Positions 8,473-16,307 of a DNA stretch of 64,000 bases are shown one piece after another; position 1 is the first letter of the stretch; every line of letters begins with the position of its first letter. The position numbers and the translations under genes are program-made. The notes under the pieces were generated by a model that searched no databases, had not been told where the DNA came from, and worked only from the letters and a program-made list of their open reading frames with translations. This DNA is from JBKECY01 sp047975025. GTDB lineage: Bacteria > Bacillota > Clostridia > Lachnospirales > Lachnospiraceae. Where the stretch lies: the NCBI GenBank assembly GCA_047975025.1, contig JBKECY010000006.1, forward strand, positions 27,445 through 91,444, given 5' to 3'.

Positions 8473-8498
8473 TAGGCAATGTATATTTATGAGCAGGT

Positions 8499-8540
8499 AA
8501 AAAAAGCCCCTGTGTATTCACAACTGCCAATACACAGGGG
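8499..8540 (-). terminator. intrinsic terminator of the corrinoid uptake operon
   Basis: CCCCTGTGTATT and AATACACAGGGG form a 12 bp stem on the minus strand, followed by seven T. It lies 30 bp after the stop of the ATPase gene. Confidence 0.9.
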
Positions 8541-8569
8541 ACTGCTATCTATCTATTTTATATAGTTTT

Positions 8570-9337
8570 TCAGTTCAACGCCATCCAGCGCTGCAAGGAT
8601 TCCTTCATATACCCTGCAATATCAATATCGTAGGTGTCTCTTAATCTTTCTTTGGTCATTATTTCTGTGGCACTTCCGTACGCCGCCATCGCCCCGTCCT
8701 TCATCATCACGATAGAATCCGAAAGTCGCATCGCCAGATTAATATCATGCAGCACACCAATAACAGAATGGTTCTCCTGCTGTGACCACACCCTTAAATA
8801 TTCAATCAGCTCAATCTGGTATTTGAGGTCAAGATGATTTGTCGGCTCATCCAACAGTATGATCTGCGGCTCTTGAACCAATGTACGTGCCAGAAAGACT
8901 CTCTGCAGCTGTCCGCCCGAAAGTGTGGTGATCTCCTGATCCTTGACCTTCATCAAGTCGAGCGTTTCCAGACACTGCAAGACAATCTGCCGATCCTCCT
9001 GCTGCGGCATTTTGAGCATCCCGTTCCTAAAATGCAGATACCGCCCCATCATAACAGTGTCATAGACACTATACGAAAAGTAGACCCCGGCACTTTGGCT
9101 CATCATGGCGATTTTGGCCGCAATTTCGTTTTGGCGCATTTTCTGTACAGGACGGCCGTCGACCTCGATACTCCCCTCGAAAGGAAGCAGGTTACAGACA
9201 GCGCGCAGCAGTGTTGTCTTGCCGCAGCCATTCGGTCCGATAATACACAGATTCTCATTATCTGCCACTTCAAACGATACGTTATGCACAATCATCTGCT
9301 TGCCATACCCTGTGGATACATTCTTGACTTTTAACAT
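8570..9337 (-). CDS. corrinoid/siderophore-type ABC transporter ATPase (BtuD/FecE-like)
   Basis: A 255-residue ABC ATPase. It shows Walker A GPNGCGKTTLLRAV, Q-loop MMSQSAG, signature TLSGGQLQRVFLARTL, Walker B IILLDEPTNHLDLKYQ and H-loop GVLHDINLAMRL. The DEPTNHLD form is typical of the FecCD-type importers for vitamin B12, heme and siderophores. It is the last gene of an operon that begins with cobU and a cobalamin riboswitch, so the cargo is inferred to be cobalamin or cobinamide. Confidence 0.92.
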   Translation of the reverse strand: MLKVKNVSTGYGKQMIVHNVSFEVADNENLCIIGPNGCGKTTLLRAVCNLLPFEGSIEVDGRPVQKMRQNEIAAKIAMMSQSAGVYFSYSVYDTVMMGRYLHFRNGMLKMPQQEDRQIVLQCLETLDLMKVKDQEITTLSGGQLQRVFLARTLVQEPQIILLDEPTNHLDLKYQIELIEYLRVWSQQENHSVIGVLHDINLAMRLSDSIVMMKDGAMAAYGSATEIMTKERLRDTYDIDIAGYMKESLQRWMALN

Positions 9338-9354
9338 AAGCTCACCTGTCTTTC

Positions 9355-10371
9355 TTATGCTTTTTTGCGTTTACTGAAATAAATATAGGCGAAGAACGGA
9401 GCGCCGATCAGCGCGGTCACCGCACCTACGGGCAGATCCTGCTTCGGAATGACGGTCCTTGCTACCAGGTCACAGATGACCATAAAGGTACCGCCGAACA
9501 TGGCCGACAGCGGAATCACATAGCGATGTGACGAGCCGAAACTCTTGCGCACTATATGCGGTGCCACCAAATCCACAAAGCCTATGACACCTACGAACGA
9601 TATTGCACTTCCCGTCAGAGCCGCTGCTGCCACCAGCAAAAGCCATTTGATTTTCTTAATGGGCACTCCCATGGCTTTCGCCTGTTCCTCACCAAAGGTC
9701 AGCATGTCCAGTTCGCGGTTATAGTGAAGAATAAACAGAATCCCCACGACATACACAGGGAGCAGGATGAGTACCGTACTCCAGTCTTTGAGCGAGAAGC
9801 TGCCCATCTGCCAGAGAATCAGCCGCTGCACCTGTTGTCTGGCAATCGCAGACATCAGTGTGACCAGTGCGTTGGTGAACAGTGAGATGACCATACCGGT
9901 CAGAATAATCGTATTATTCTCCAGTCCGCCGCCCAGCCGCGTTGCAAATCCGATGGCCAGAAATATCGTCCCCAGTCCGAAGACGAAGCCCATAACCGGA
10001 ACTGCGAACATCTGTACCGCCGGCAAGGAGACACCCAGCAAAATGACAATGCCTGCTCCAAGGGACGCTCCCGAGGACACGCCCAATGTGTAGGAAGATG
10101 CCAGCGGGTTCTTCAGAACTGACTGCATGACAGCTCCGCTGACCGAGAGCATGCCGCCGACCACAAATGCCAGCAGCACGCGCGGCAGCCGGACGCTCCA
10201 GATTACGGATACGGCTGTGTCTGTAATCTGCGCGGGAAGCCCGATGTGAAAGAGTTTATAGCCAATAATGCGCAGAATTTCCAGCGGAGAGACGTACACG
10301 CTCCCAATAGCCACCGCAAACAGCAGGGCAAGTATACTAAATAAAACTACAATACCTGTTTTTCGTTTCAT
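9355..10371 (-). CDS. FecCD-family permease for corrinoids (BtuC-like)
   Basis: A 338-residue permease with about ten membrane helices. Family hallmarks are IWSVRLPRVLLAFVVGGMLS with SVSGAVMQSVLKNPLASSYT, LGVSSGASLGA, VGVIGFVDLVAPHIVRK and the C-terminal GAVTALIGAPFFAYI. These fit BtuC/FhuB/FecD. It lies between the binding-protein and ATPase genes with short gaps and would form the channel of the riboswitch-controlled uptake system. Confidence 0.93.
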   Translation of the reverse strand: MKRKTGIVVLFSILALLFAVAIGSVYVSPLEILRIIGYKLFHIGLPAQITDTAVSVIWSVRLPRVLLAFVVGGMLSVSGAVMQSVLKNPLASSYTLGVSSGASLGAGIVILLGVSLPAVQMFAVPVMGFVFGLGTIFLAIGFATRLGGGLENNTIILTGMVISLFTNALVTLMSAIARQQVQRLILWQMGSFSLKDWSTVLILLPVYVVGILFILHYNRELDMLTFGEEQAKAMGVPIKKIKWLLLVAAAALTGSAISFVGVIGFVDLVAPHIVRKSFGSSHRYVIPLSAMFGGTFMVICDLVARTVIPKQDLPVGAVTALIGAPFFAYIYFSKRKKA

Positions 10372-10375
10372 AAGT

Positions 10376-11347
10376 TTAATAATACTCCGGATATACGGCC
10401 TTTGCCATTTCCTCCAACGCTTTTACGATATTTTGGCTGGGGTTATTGCTTGCATCGGTATCAATCGAATAGACAGCCTGGTTCTTGACCGCTGTAATGG
10501 CCTCCCAGCCTGGTCTGGCAGCAATCTCTTCTGTGGGATTCTCAATATAATTAACGCTTGTTAAAATAACATCCGGGTTCGAACTTAAGACTTCTTCATC
10601 AGCCACTGCCACCCACTCATCCTGATCCTGCAAGATATTTTCTGCCCCGATGATTTCAATCATTTCATTTAGAAAGACACCTTTTCCAAAGCTGTACATG
10701 TCGGGAGCGGCTGCAATTTCAAAATATACGCTCTTTTTGTCTTCGATGGTGTCTCCGACCGCTTTAATCTCAGCAATTTTCTGTTCCATCTCTGCGATAA
10801 CCGCATCACTTTTGGATGCATCCCCCATGACCGCCGCAACAAACGCTATATCCTCCTCGATACTTGCTATACTGTTGCTGGATGGTATATAGATTACGCA
10901 GATGCCAGCATCTTTAAACGACTTGTAGGGATCATCTCCCGCGACCTGTACCATGCCTGTTACAAGGATGACATCCGGCTTTAATTCCAGTATTTTTTCC
11001 ACATCAGGAGCCGTCATGTCGAACAACGGTGTATCCGCCGGAAGCCCTTCCACATTCTCAGAATAAGTATCGGCCGCAATGATATTGTCCGCATAGCCCA
11101 GACCAATCAAGATTTCGGTATTGGAGGGACCGGCTGTCATCACGCGTTCGACTGTCTCCGGCAGCGTAATCGCATTGCCCTGTCTGTCCTCCGTAATCTG
11201 TGCGGCTTCGGTACTTGTTTCCGTCGCCTGCACCTGTGGGCTTGGTGTTTCAGTGCTTTGTGTTGTGGTATCCGTCTGCCCGGAACAGCCTGCGAACAGG
11301 GAGAGTACCAGCAGAATACCGATGATACAGCTAATTTTTGCTTTCAT
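10376..11347 (-). CDS. corrinoid-type ABC transporter substrate-binding lipoprotein (BtuF-like)
   Basis: A 323-residue lipoprotein with signal peptide and lipobox SLFAGC. The class III binding-protein fold is marked by AITLPETVERVMTAGPSNTE and GYADNIIAADTYS, with the long-helix region following KPDVILVTGMVQVAG, and RPGWEAITAVKNQAVYSID. It captures the ligand outside the cell. Its ATG has an AAGGAG site 6 bp upstream and overlaps the end of the CobU-like gene by 17 bp. The B12 riboswitch upstream argues for a corrinoid rather than an iron chelate. Confidence 0.88.
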   Translation of the reverse strand: MKAKISCIIGILLVLSLFAGCSGQTDTTTQSTETPSPQVQATETSTEAAQITEDRQGNAITLPETVERVMTAGPSNTEILIGLGYADNIIAADTYSENVEGLPADTPLFDMTAPDVEKILELKPDVILVTGMVQVAGDDPYKSFKDAGICVIYIPSSNSIASIEEDIAFVAAVMGDASKSDAVIAEMEQKIAEIKAVGDTIEDKKSVYFEIAAAPDMYSFGKGVFLNEMIEIIGAENILQDQDEWVAVADEEVLSSNPDVILTSVNYIENPTEEIAARPGWEAITAVKNQAVYSIDTDASNNPSQNIVKALEEMAKAVYPEYY

Positions 11348-11744
11348 TTTTTTCTCCTTTTCCTTCTTTTAATATCGTGGGAATTCCACAAAACAGACGA
11401 ACCGTACGGTCTGACCGCTGTGATACCGCTGTCAGTGTCCGCCCCACATTCTCCCGCCATGCCCGAAGCAGCGGATCCATGGGAACTACACCACAGGAAA
11501 TATCTTCGCAGACGATGATTTCGTCTGTAAGTGACTCTATATAGGTACGCACTACGGCCGCCACATCCATACCCGCAGATGTACAAGCCAGAATCCACCT
11601 CTCCAAATGATAGACGACCCTGTGCGGCGGCGGCAGATCCACAGAACTCTCGGAGCACTCATAGACCTCTTCTCTGCTACGCTTACAGGTTTGAAGTGCA
11701 TAGCTTAATTTGCCCTGATAGGCACCACCGATAATCAGTATCAT
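11331..11744 (-). CDS. short CobU-like protein with degenerate P-loop
   Basis: A 137-residue protein that resembles a shortened paralogue of the upstream CobU. Its N-terminus, MILIIGGAYQGKLSYALQ, aligns with the CobU P-loop, but the Ser/Thr after GK is Leu. EIIVCEDISCGVVPMDPLLRAW and NVGRTLTAVSQRSDRTVRLF match the C-terminal half of CobU. The central His region is mostly missing. It overlaps cobU by 4 bp (ATGA) and the binding-protein gene by 17 bp, so it is translated within the same operon. A role in corrinoid salvage or guanylyl transfer is inferred; kinase activity is doubtful. Confidence 0.65.
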   Translation of the reverse strand: MILIIGGAYQGKLSYALQTCKRSREEVYECSESSVDLPPPHRVVYHLERWILACTSAGMDVAAVVRTYIESLTDEIIVCEDISCGVVPMDPLLRAWRENVGRTLTAVSQRSDRTVRLFCGIPTILKEGKGEKNESKN

Positions 11745-12304
11745 AGACTCTCCTTTATTCGTACCTGCTCTGCCAGCTTCTCTCCTTTGTGGTACACTAT
11801 ATTAGAAGAAACCACTTCCAATACGATATCACAGCAGCGGGCCATCTCTGCGTCAATTCCGGCCAGCGCCCGGCGATACAACTCTGTCTTGTGTGTATAA
11901 CGTCCGGCATCACTAAAGATATAATCCGATACCATAACGATATTTTCAAATTGCGCTGTCAGTGTGTGCAGCTCCCTGGCTACCTGCCTGCCGGCCTCTT
12001 CATAGAACTGCTCTTGACGAAACATTTCATTGGCCAAAAGCGCCGTCACACTGTCCAGCAGCAGGGAAGAGGAAGGTTCACAACGCTCCATAATTTCGAG
12101 AATATGCAGGGGCTGTTCAATTGTCGTAAACCCCCAGCCTGCACGTGCTGCCCAGTGCCTGCGGATACACTGTACATCATCCGCATCATACGGCTGCATG
12201 GTTGCAATGTAGTAGAGCGCCCGGGTCTGCGCCTGTGCTTTGGCTGCCCGCTGGGCATAATATGATTTTCCGTTCTTACATCCGCCGGTAATATAGATTT
12301 TCAT
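11741..12304 (-). CDS. cobU: adenosylcobinamide kinase / adenosylcobinamide-phosphate guanylyltransferase
   Basis: A 187-residue nucleotide-binding enzyme of cobalamin nucleotide-loop assembly, which phosphorylates adenosylcobinamide and transfers GMP. The P-loop is GGCKNGKSYYAQ. The His segment CIRRHWAARAGWGFTTIEQP corresponds to the guanylylation-site region. LLLDSVTALLANEMF matches the CobU Walker B segment, and IVMVSDYIFSDAG and YRRALAGIDAEMARCCDIVLEV match the C-terminal half. The start at 12304 is chosen for the purine-rich site AGGGGCAGGG and the family N-terminus; a longer frame would add 14 residues. It is the first gene after the riboswitch. Confidence 0.88.
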   Translation of the reverse strand: MKIYITGGCKNGKSYYAQRAAKAQAQTRALYYIATMQPYDADDVQCIRRHWAARAGWGFTTIEQPLHILEIMERCEPSSSLLLDSVTALLANEMFRQEQFYEEAGRQVARELHTLTAQFENIVMVSDYIFSDAGRYTHKTELYRRALAGIDAEMARCCDIVLEVVSSNIVYHKGEKLAEQVRIKESL

Positions 12305-12343
12305 TGTATGCCCTGCCCCTTTTCTTGCTCTGCCGGTAAGCCA

Positions 12344-12378
12344 CAAAAAAAGCAGCCCCCGCCATCGCCGGACTGCCT
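12344..12378 (-). terminator. expression-platform terminator of the cobalamin riboswitch
   Basis: On the minus strand GGCAGTCCGGC and GCGGGGGCTGC pair as a GC-rich stem around GATG, followed by seven T. It lies between the aptamer and cobU, so ligand binding would favour termination. Confidence 0.8.
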
Positions 12379-12449
12379 ACATTAACATCACTGTACATAC
12401 AGTAACTACCACCTTTCATACTCTGTGAAGGCGTGTAGCAGGTTTCCTA

Positions 12450-12645
12450 ACAAAAGGCAGGTTTTCCGACTCAGACTTCACCGCGTATCTTCCGCCTTCC
12501 CAGACATGTGTATGTCCAGTGGCTGTCCTGAATAGGACGAGAAGACCGCTCCGTCATTACGGCAGCAGGACTGCTCAGGATTCTAACCTGATTCCCTATT
12601 ATCATGCGGATTTTATTGCAAATCTACATGCACCTTTCGTGGCTG
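12450..12645 (-). promoter_or_regulatory. cobalamin riboswitch (aptamer)
   Basis: Reading the minus strand, conserved elements appear in the usual order: AAAGGTGCATG at the 5' side, GGGAATCAGGTTAGAATCC, CTGCTGCCGTAATGACGG, the B12 box AGCCACTGGACA (forward strand 12513-12524), GGGAAGGC, and the closing GAGTCGGAAAACCTGCC. It should sense adenosylcobalamin or a related corrinoid and switch off the cobU-transporter operon through the downstream terminator. Confidence 0.95.
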
Positions 12646-12677
12646 GTTTCTTGTTACATTAAGTAACTTTGTTCTCA

Positions 12678-12706
12678 ATTATATAAACTCTTGCGGTACT
12701 TGTCAA
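12678..12706 (-). promoter_or_regulatory. promoter of the cobalamin riboswitch operon
   Basis: A perfect consensus: TTGACA (12706-12701), a 17 bp spacer, and TATAAT (12683-12678) on the minus strand. Confidence 0.88.
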
Positions 12707-12741
12707 CAGGTAATCCTATGAACAAAACAGACCAAAAGCAT

Positions 12742-13287
12742 CTACATATACCAGAAATATTCATCCGCTATTTCCGGTTTCAAATGAAGTTCAGATTCAT
12801 AATGTCGGTTCAACGCAGCCAAAAAATCGTCAATACTCTCAAACGGAATATGCGTAAGATCAAACTTCAAAAATTCCAGATTCTCCTCATGTTCAGAAGA
12901 ATTTTGTCCGTCAAAGTAGAGATTCTTCCACTCTGATTCAGAGACGCAGTTAATCAGATCAAATGTAAAGTACTTTTGATCAAGATAAATATATATGGCA
13001 CATTCCTGCCAGCGTCTGGTATCTTCAATTTCCTGCTTCGTAACACTGATGAGCGCATTTGACTTATACGCCAATTCATCATCCGCGAATACGGCGCCTA
13101 CTCTTTTGAATAATTCTACTGCTACATCCACGCGACTGCTCTTGACCGATGCTTCCACTTCAGGAATGGCATCGATAATACTTTTTGTCAGAACTGCAGC
13201 CGATTCGCTGTGCGCAGACCAATGAAAATAGCAATTTGCCAATGCTTCACCATTTTCAATAATTTCAATATTAAGTTGTCGACCCAT
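12742..13287 (-). CDS. hypothetical protein, 181 residues
   Basis: I do not recognise this protein. It is acidic, soluble and without a signal peptide or membrane helix. Notable segments are ANCYFHWSAHSESAAVLTKS near the N-terminus, a central SSRVDVAVELFKRVGAVFADD, and a C-terminal half rich in aromatic and acidic residues ending EYFWYM. It stands alone, upstream of the riboswitch promoter, with codon use like its neighbours. A possible -10 TATAAT lies upstream at about 13360. The Trp/His-containing N-terminus and Asp/Glu content suggest a globular intracellular protein, but no function can be given. Confidence 0.7.
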   Translation of the reverse strand: MGRQLNIEIIENGEALANCYFHWSAHSESAAVLTKSIIDAIPEVEASVKSSRVDVAVELFKRVGAVFADDELAYKSNALISVTKQEIEDTRRWQECAIYIYLDQKYFTFDLINCVSESEWKNLYFDGQNSSEHEENLEFLKFDLTHIPFESIDDFLAALNRHYESELHLKPEIADEYFWYM

Positions 13288-13550
13288 ACGTATTACATTC
13301 CCTTCGCTATCATAACCATATCTTCCTTTGCGTTAAATTCCCCCCATTATCCTACATCTCATTATAGCAAATCCAGGATTCGGTATGTGGAAATCGACCC
13401 CAACGACTATCCAGCGTCCTAAACGACGTGGAAACCGGCAAAAAAGTGCACAGTCAGGAAACTATGTTTCACAAAAAAATCACTTATTAACATTACTATA
13501 TCACACACCTTACCACAAAACAATAAAATTACCTAAGTGACACAGCATTT
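13288..13550. other. intergenic stretch without recognisable gene
   Basis: AT-rich non-coding DNA between the hypothetical gene and a decayed coding fragment. Apart from the possible -10 near 13360 (minus strand), I see no repeat, RNA or hairpin with a T-run. Confidence 0.5.
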
Positions 13551-13727
13551 CTACCTTTTCCACACCGCGGCCGCATTTGAGCGGACAATCAGTTCCTCTA
13601 CCGGCAAATTGACCGGGCAGATTTTATGGCAGGCAAGTGATTTTGCACAACTTTCATAATAAGTTCTTATATAGTTTGCAGCAACGGTTGCACGATGCGC
13701 GCCATGACTATTCTGCTGGAAGATGTG
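13551..13727 (-). pseudogene. decayed C-terminal fragment, possibly of a LacI-family regulator
   Basis: A 58-codon open stretch ends at a TAG (13551-13553) and is closed upstream by an in-frame TGA (13730-13728), so no start is available. The translation ends PVNLPVEELIVRSNAAAVWK, resembling the common LacI/PurR end 'LPVELIVRESS'. The rest is poorly conserved. It lies directly behind ureD and may be the scar of a lost regulator. The family call rests on a short motif. Confidence 0.4.
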
Positions 13728-13745
13728 TCAAGCGGGCTCTTGGTC

Positions 13746-14564
13746 TTATTTTCTCAACAACAGCGGAGGCTTATCCAGCACCGCCGCCCGTACGATTCCC
13801 CAGATATGCTCCACTTCCTCTTTCAGACACCAACTTTCAGCCGCCAATACTTTTACGACCAGCAGATGTTCTTCCACCAGTGTAAACCCCGTCCTGACCA
13901 ACGCATCCTTCTCCTCCGGCTGCGCCGCCAGCGCATCCTGGGCTCGGGTCGCACGAGCACTGTACACATAAAGGGTCGCGGTGTAGGTATACTCCTGCAT
14001 AGCCGTCCTGTGTTTCATACGCTGTCTGTCACCGGTCAGTTCAATACGCTCTGCAAGCTTCAGTCGGCCGTCTACGTGCAGGGTCAGCTCCGACGCAAAT
14101 TTCCTAAAGTCAAATCGTTCATCTCTTGCTGTTCGTCCGCCGCAAAAGCAGTCACACAAAAGCAATGTGCTGCTCTTAGCGAGATGCAGCCGGGTGGTCT
14201 GTGTATAGGCAGAGCCGGCATAGGGGATGATTAAATCAGGAAAATACTCCAGCACCGCATGCTCCCCCAATACGATGTCGGTCGTTTGCACCGCTTCCAT
14301 ACCGGCTTCACATCTGTACAGTTTGGTTGCTGATGCATTGGATATACAGGCCTTAGCATCGGCTTCAAGCTCAATCGAAAGATTGAGTACGTCCTCCTGC
14401 AGTACACCGCCCGTCGGATTCAGCAAATATATGATTTTTGTCGAATCCGGCTCCTCATACTCCGGCAGCATGACTTGCAGCGGCAGCTGATAAAAGTTAT
14501 TGGCAATATAGGTCTTCTGGTTCTGCGATTTCAGCAGCAGATTGATTTTTCCATTATGATTCAT
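13746..14564 (-). CDS. ureD: urease accessory protein UreD/UreH
   Basis: A 272-residue scaffold that, with UreF and UreG, forms the complex loading nickel into apo-urease. Family features are the central LLNPTGGVLQEDVLNLSIEL, ACISNASATKLYRCEAGM (compare the usual TTQAATKVY), AVLEYFPDLIIPYAGSAYTQ and LLCDCFCGGRTARDERFDF. It is the last gene of the urease group and begins 16 bp after ureG. Length is normal. A terminator is not obvious after it. Confidence 0.92.
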   Translation of the reverse strand: MNHNGKINLLLKSQNQKTYIANNFYQLPLQVMLPEYEEPDSTKIIYLLNPTGGVLQEDVLNLSIELEADAKACISNASATKLYRCEAGMEAVQTTDIVLGEHAVLEYFPDLIIPYAGSAYTQTTRLHLAKSSTLLLCDCFCGGRTARDERFDFRKFASELTLHVDGRLKLAERIELTGDRQRMKHRTAMQEYTYTATLYVYSARATRAQDALAAQPEEKDALVRTGFTLVEEHLLVVKVLAAESWCLKEEVEHIWGIVRAAVLDKPPLLLRK

Positions 14565-14580
14565 ACGTATCTCCAGCGAA

Positions 14581-15138
14581 TTATTTTAAATCCAGGAACA
14601 ATACATCCTGCTTAATCCATGTTACGATTGCAGCAACTCCTATATCCTCGAACAGGTTGGTAAAGACATACGGCTTCGCCGGCCGCATGCGCATCGTATC
14701 ACGTTCCATGACACCTAAGTCACTGTGTACATAGGGCGCTATATCAATCTTATTGATGACCAGCAGATCTGACTGTGTGATTCCCGGGCCTCCCTTTCTG
14801 GGAATTTTGTCTCCTTCTCCCACATCAATGACAAAAATCAGACTGTCCACAAGTTCCGGGCTAAAGGTGGCCGCCAGATTATCACCCCCGCTCTCCACAA
14901 AAATAATATCCAGCTGCGGACAGCGTTTCTGCAATTCTTCGATGGCATCCACGATGATCCGCTCCGGCGGAAGAATATTGGCCCTGTGCAGAATCTGCGC
15001 ATCTTCTTTTGTATAAATATCATTCGTGATGACACCTATTTCAAATTCCTTTGATAGTTTTCTGCATAACGCTTCAATGAGCGCGGTTTTGCCGGAGCCT
15101 ACCGGGCCTCCGACTCCAATCTTAACTGTACCTGCCAT
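14581..15138 (-). CDS. ureG: urease accessory GTPase UreG with an internal deletion
   Basis: UreG is the GTPase that delivers nickel to urease. Here Walker A GGPVGSGKTALIEAL, DIYTKEDAQIL, VESGGDNLAATFSPEL, KIPRKGGPGITQSDLLVINK and VMERDTMRMRPAKPYVFTNL are all present. However, the protein has 185 residues instead of about 205. The usual stretch between 'PPERI' and 'AIEEL', which carries ETGGCPHTAIREDAS, is absent: residues 57-68 read PPERIIVDAIEE. The loss is in frame and removes the conserved Cys-Pro-His nickel site and the neighbouring switch region. The product may be inactive or altered. Order ureF-ureG-ureD is standard. Confidence 0.93.
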   Translation of the reverse strand: MAGTVKIGVGGPVGSGKTALIEALCRKLSKEFEIGVITNDIYTKEDAQILHRANILPPERIIVDAIEELQKRCPQLDIIFVESGGDNLAATFSPELVDSLIFVIDVGEGDKIPRKGGPGITQSDLLVINKIDIAPYVHSDLGVMERDTMRMRPAKPYVFTNLFEDIGVAAIVTWIKQDVLFLDLK

Positions 15139-15149
15139 CTGCTACCTCA

Positions 15150-15851
15150 TTATGACATATATAATCTGCTGTAAAGACGCTCATGCTGCATAGAAGCAAT
15201 ATCGGACATAGGCGCAAAGTTGGTAATCTGCGGCATCGCTGCCTCGCAAAGCTGCTCCACAGTCTTGGTGATTTCCTCCAGCATTGCATGCAATACCTGC
15301 TGCCCCTGCGTCTGACCAAGGGGAATGCACTTAACTCCTGTCTGTACCATATTATTCAGGGAAGCGAACAGAAACGAAGCTACTGACTGCCGCTTGTCCA
15401 GCCCCCAGTTCGCACACAAGAAGCCTGCGGCAATGCAATAATTTCCATAACAGGTCTCCTGCTGTACCTGCTCGCAGTACCGGCTATATGATTCTGACAC
15501 AGGCATCTGTCCGACAAGCCTAAGAAACGCCTTGCCGGTTTTGAGACTGGCCTGCCTGCTTTCACGTGAGAGTTTCATCGCTGTTATCTGTTCATCGAGC
15601 CGCAGTACTTCGGAAGTATCCCGTACCAGTCCCCATTCATACGCCTGACAAAATGCCGGGCCTTCAAAATGCCGCAGTACGTTCTGCAGATAGCCATACA
15701 TATAATCCCCCAGTGTCAGGGCATCGTATACCTCCCGCTCCTGTACGAAGGTTTCAAGGCCGCCGGAATGGCTGAAACTTCCTATTGGAAAGGTCGCTGC
15801 GAATATCTGCTGTAACTGCAGATAACGACTGATCCCCTCATACATGTGCAT
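15150..15851 (-). CDS. ureF: urease accessory protein UreF
   Basis: UreF bridges UreD and UreG and gates GTPase activation during urease maturation. The conserved N-terminal signature is QQIFAATFPIGSFSHSGGLE. Other family segments are DYMYGYLQNVLRHFEGPAFC and the C-terminal MVQTGVKCIPLGQTQGQQVL. The start at 15851 (MHMYEG) is preferred because GGCGGA precedes it and it overlaps the end of ureE by 14 bp; an upstream GTG at 15869 and an ATG at 15845 are alternatives. With this start the protein has 233 residues. Confidence 0.92.
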   Translation of the reverse strand: MHMYEGISRYLQLQQIFAATFPIGSFSHSGGLETFVQEREVYDALTLGDYMYGYLQNVLRHFEGPAFCQAYEWGLVRDTSEVLRLDEQITAMKLSRESRQASLKTGKAFLRLVGQMPVSESYSRYCEQVQQETCYGNYCIAAGFLCANWGLDKRQSVASFLFASLNNMVQTGVKCIPLGQTQGQQVLHAMLEEITKTVEQLCEAAMPQITNFAPMSDIASMQHERLYSRLYMS

Positions 15852-16296
15852 GATGTCCGCCGGCAGCACTGCCTGCCCGCTCTCCTATGATTTGTCTTTC
15901 CTGCACTGCGCACTTGATGTGCTGCTCCTCCAAAATCCGTACAAGTCCGGCCTCATACGGGACCAAAATCTCGCGTTCCCTAAGATAGACAGGCTTATGC
16001 ATATTCCCAACTGCATAGGCGCTTAGCGCCCATTCTCTGGCAGTCTGCGGCCAGATAGTAAGTGTTGTCTCAACAGCTGCCTCCACGCGGATCGCAATTT
16101 GTGAGTCCATATAAATCATCCTGTTGTGATATAAGTGCTCCTGCGGCGGCAGATCGACCGCCAGCTGCAGTCCTAGATCTGTTGTAAGCCTCTGATGCCT
16201 GCGCACCATCTGGTTGTGGGGCAGCAGGATACGATGCAGAATGCGTCCACTAGGCTCTGCTGCTTCCAGACCGGGTGTGATTTCCTCAATGATCAT
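15838..16296 (-). CDS. ureE: urease nickel metallochaperone UreE
   Basis: A 152-residue nickel-binding chaperone that supplies metal to the UreDFG complex. It has an N-terminal peptide-binding-like half (RRHQRLTTDLGLQLAVDLP) and a metal-binding half with the conserved His in AYAVGNMHKPVYL. The tail ends GGHHAHV, a short His cluster likely to bind extra nickel. It lies 11 bp after ureC and overlaps ureF. Confidence 0.92.
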   Translation of the reverse strand: MIIEEITPGLEAAEPSGRILHRILLPHNQMVRRHQRLTTDLGLQLAVDLPPQEHLYHNRMIYMDSQIAIRVEAAVETTLTIWPQTAREWALSAYAVGNMHKPVYLREREILVPYEAGLVRILEEQHIKCAVQERQIIGERAGSAAGGHHAHV

Positions 16297-16307
16297 ATGC
16301 CGCCTCC

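Noticed and set aside
8401..8475. S-box or T-box leader controlling the importer/AprAB-like operon
   Set aside because: The leader is only about 40 bases long and contains no terminator, anticodon-like loop or S-box motifs.
14900..15000. Frameshift or sequencing error in UreG
   Set aside because: The missing part is in frame and both flanks keep the family sequence, so a single-base error cannot explain it; a real deletion or an assembly collapse remains possible.
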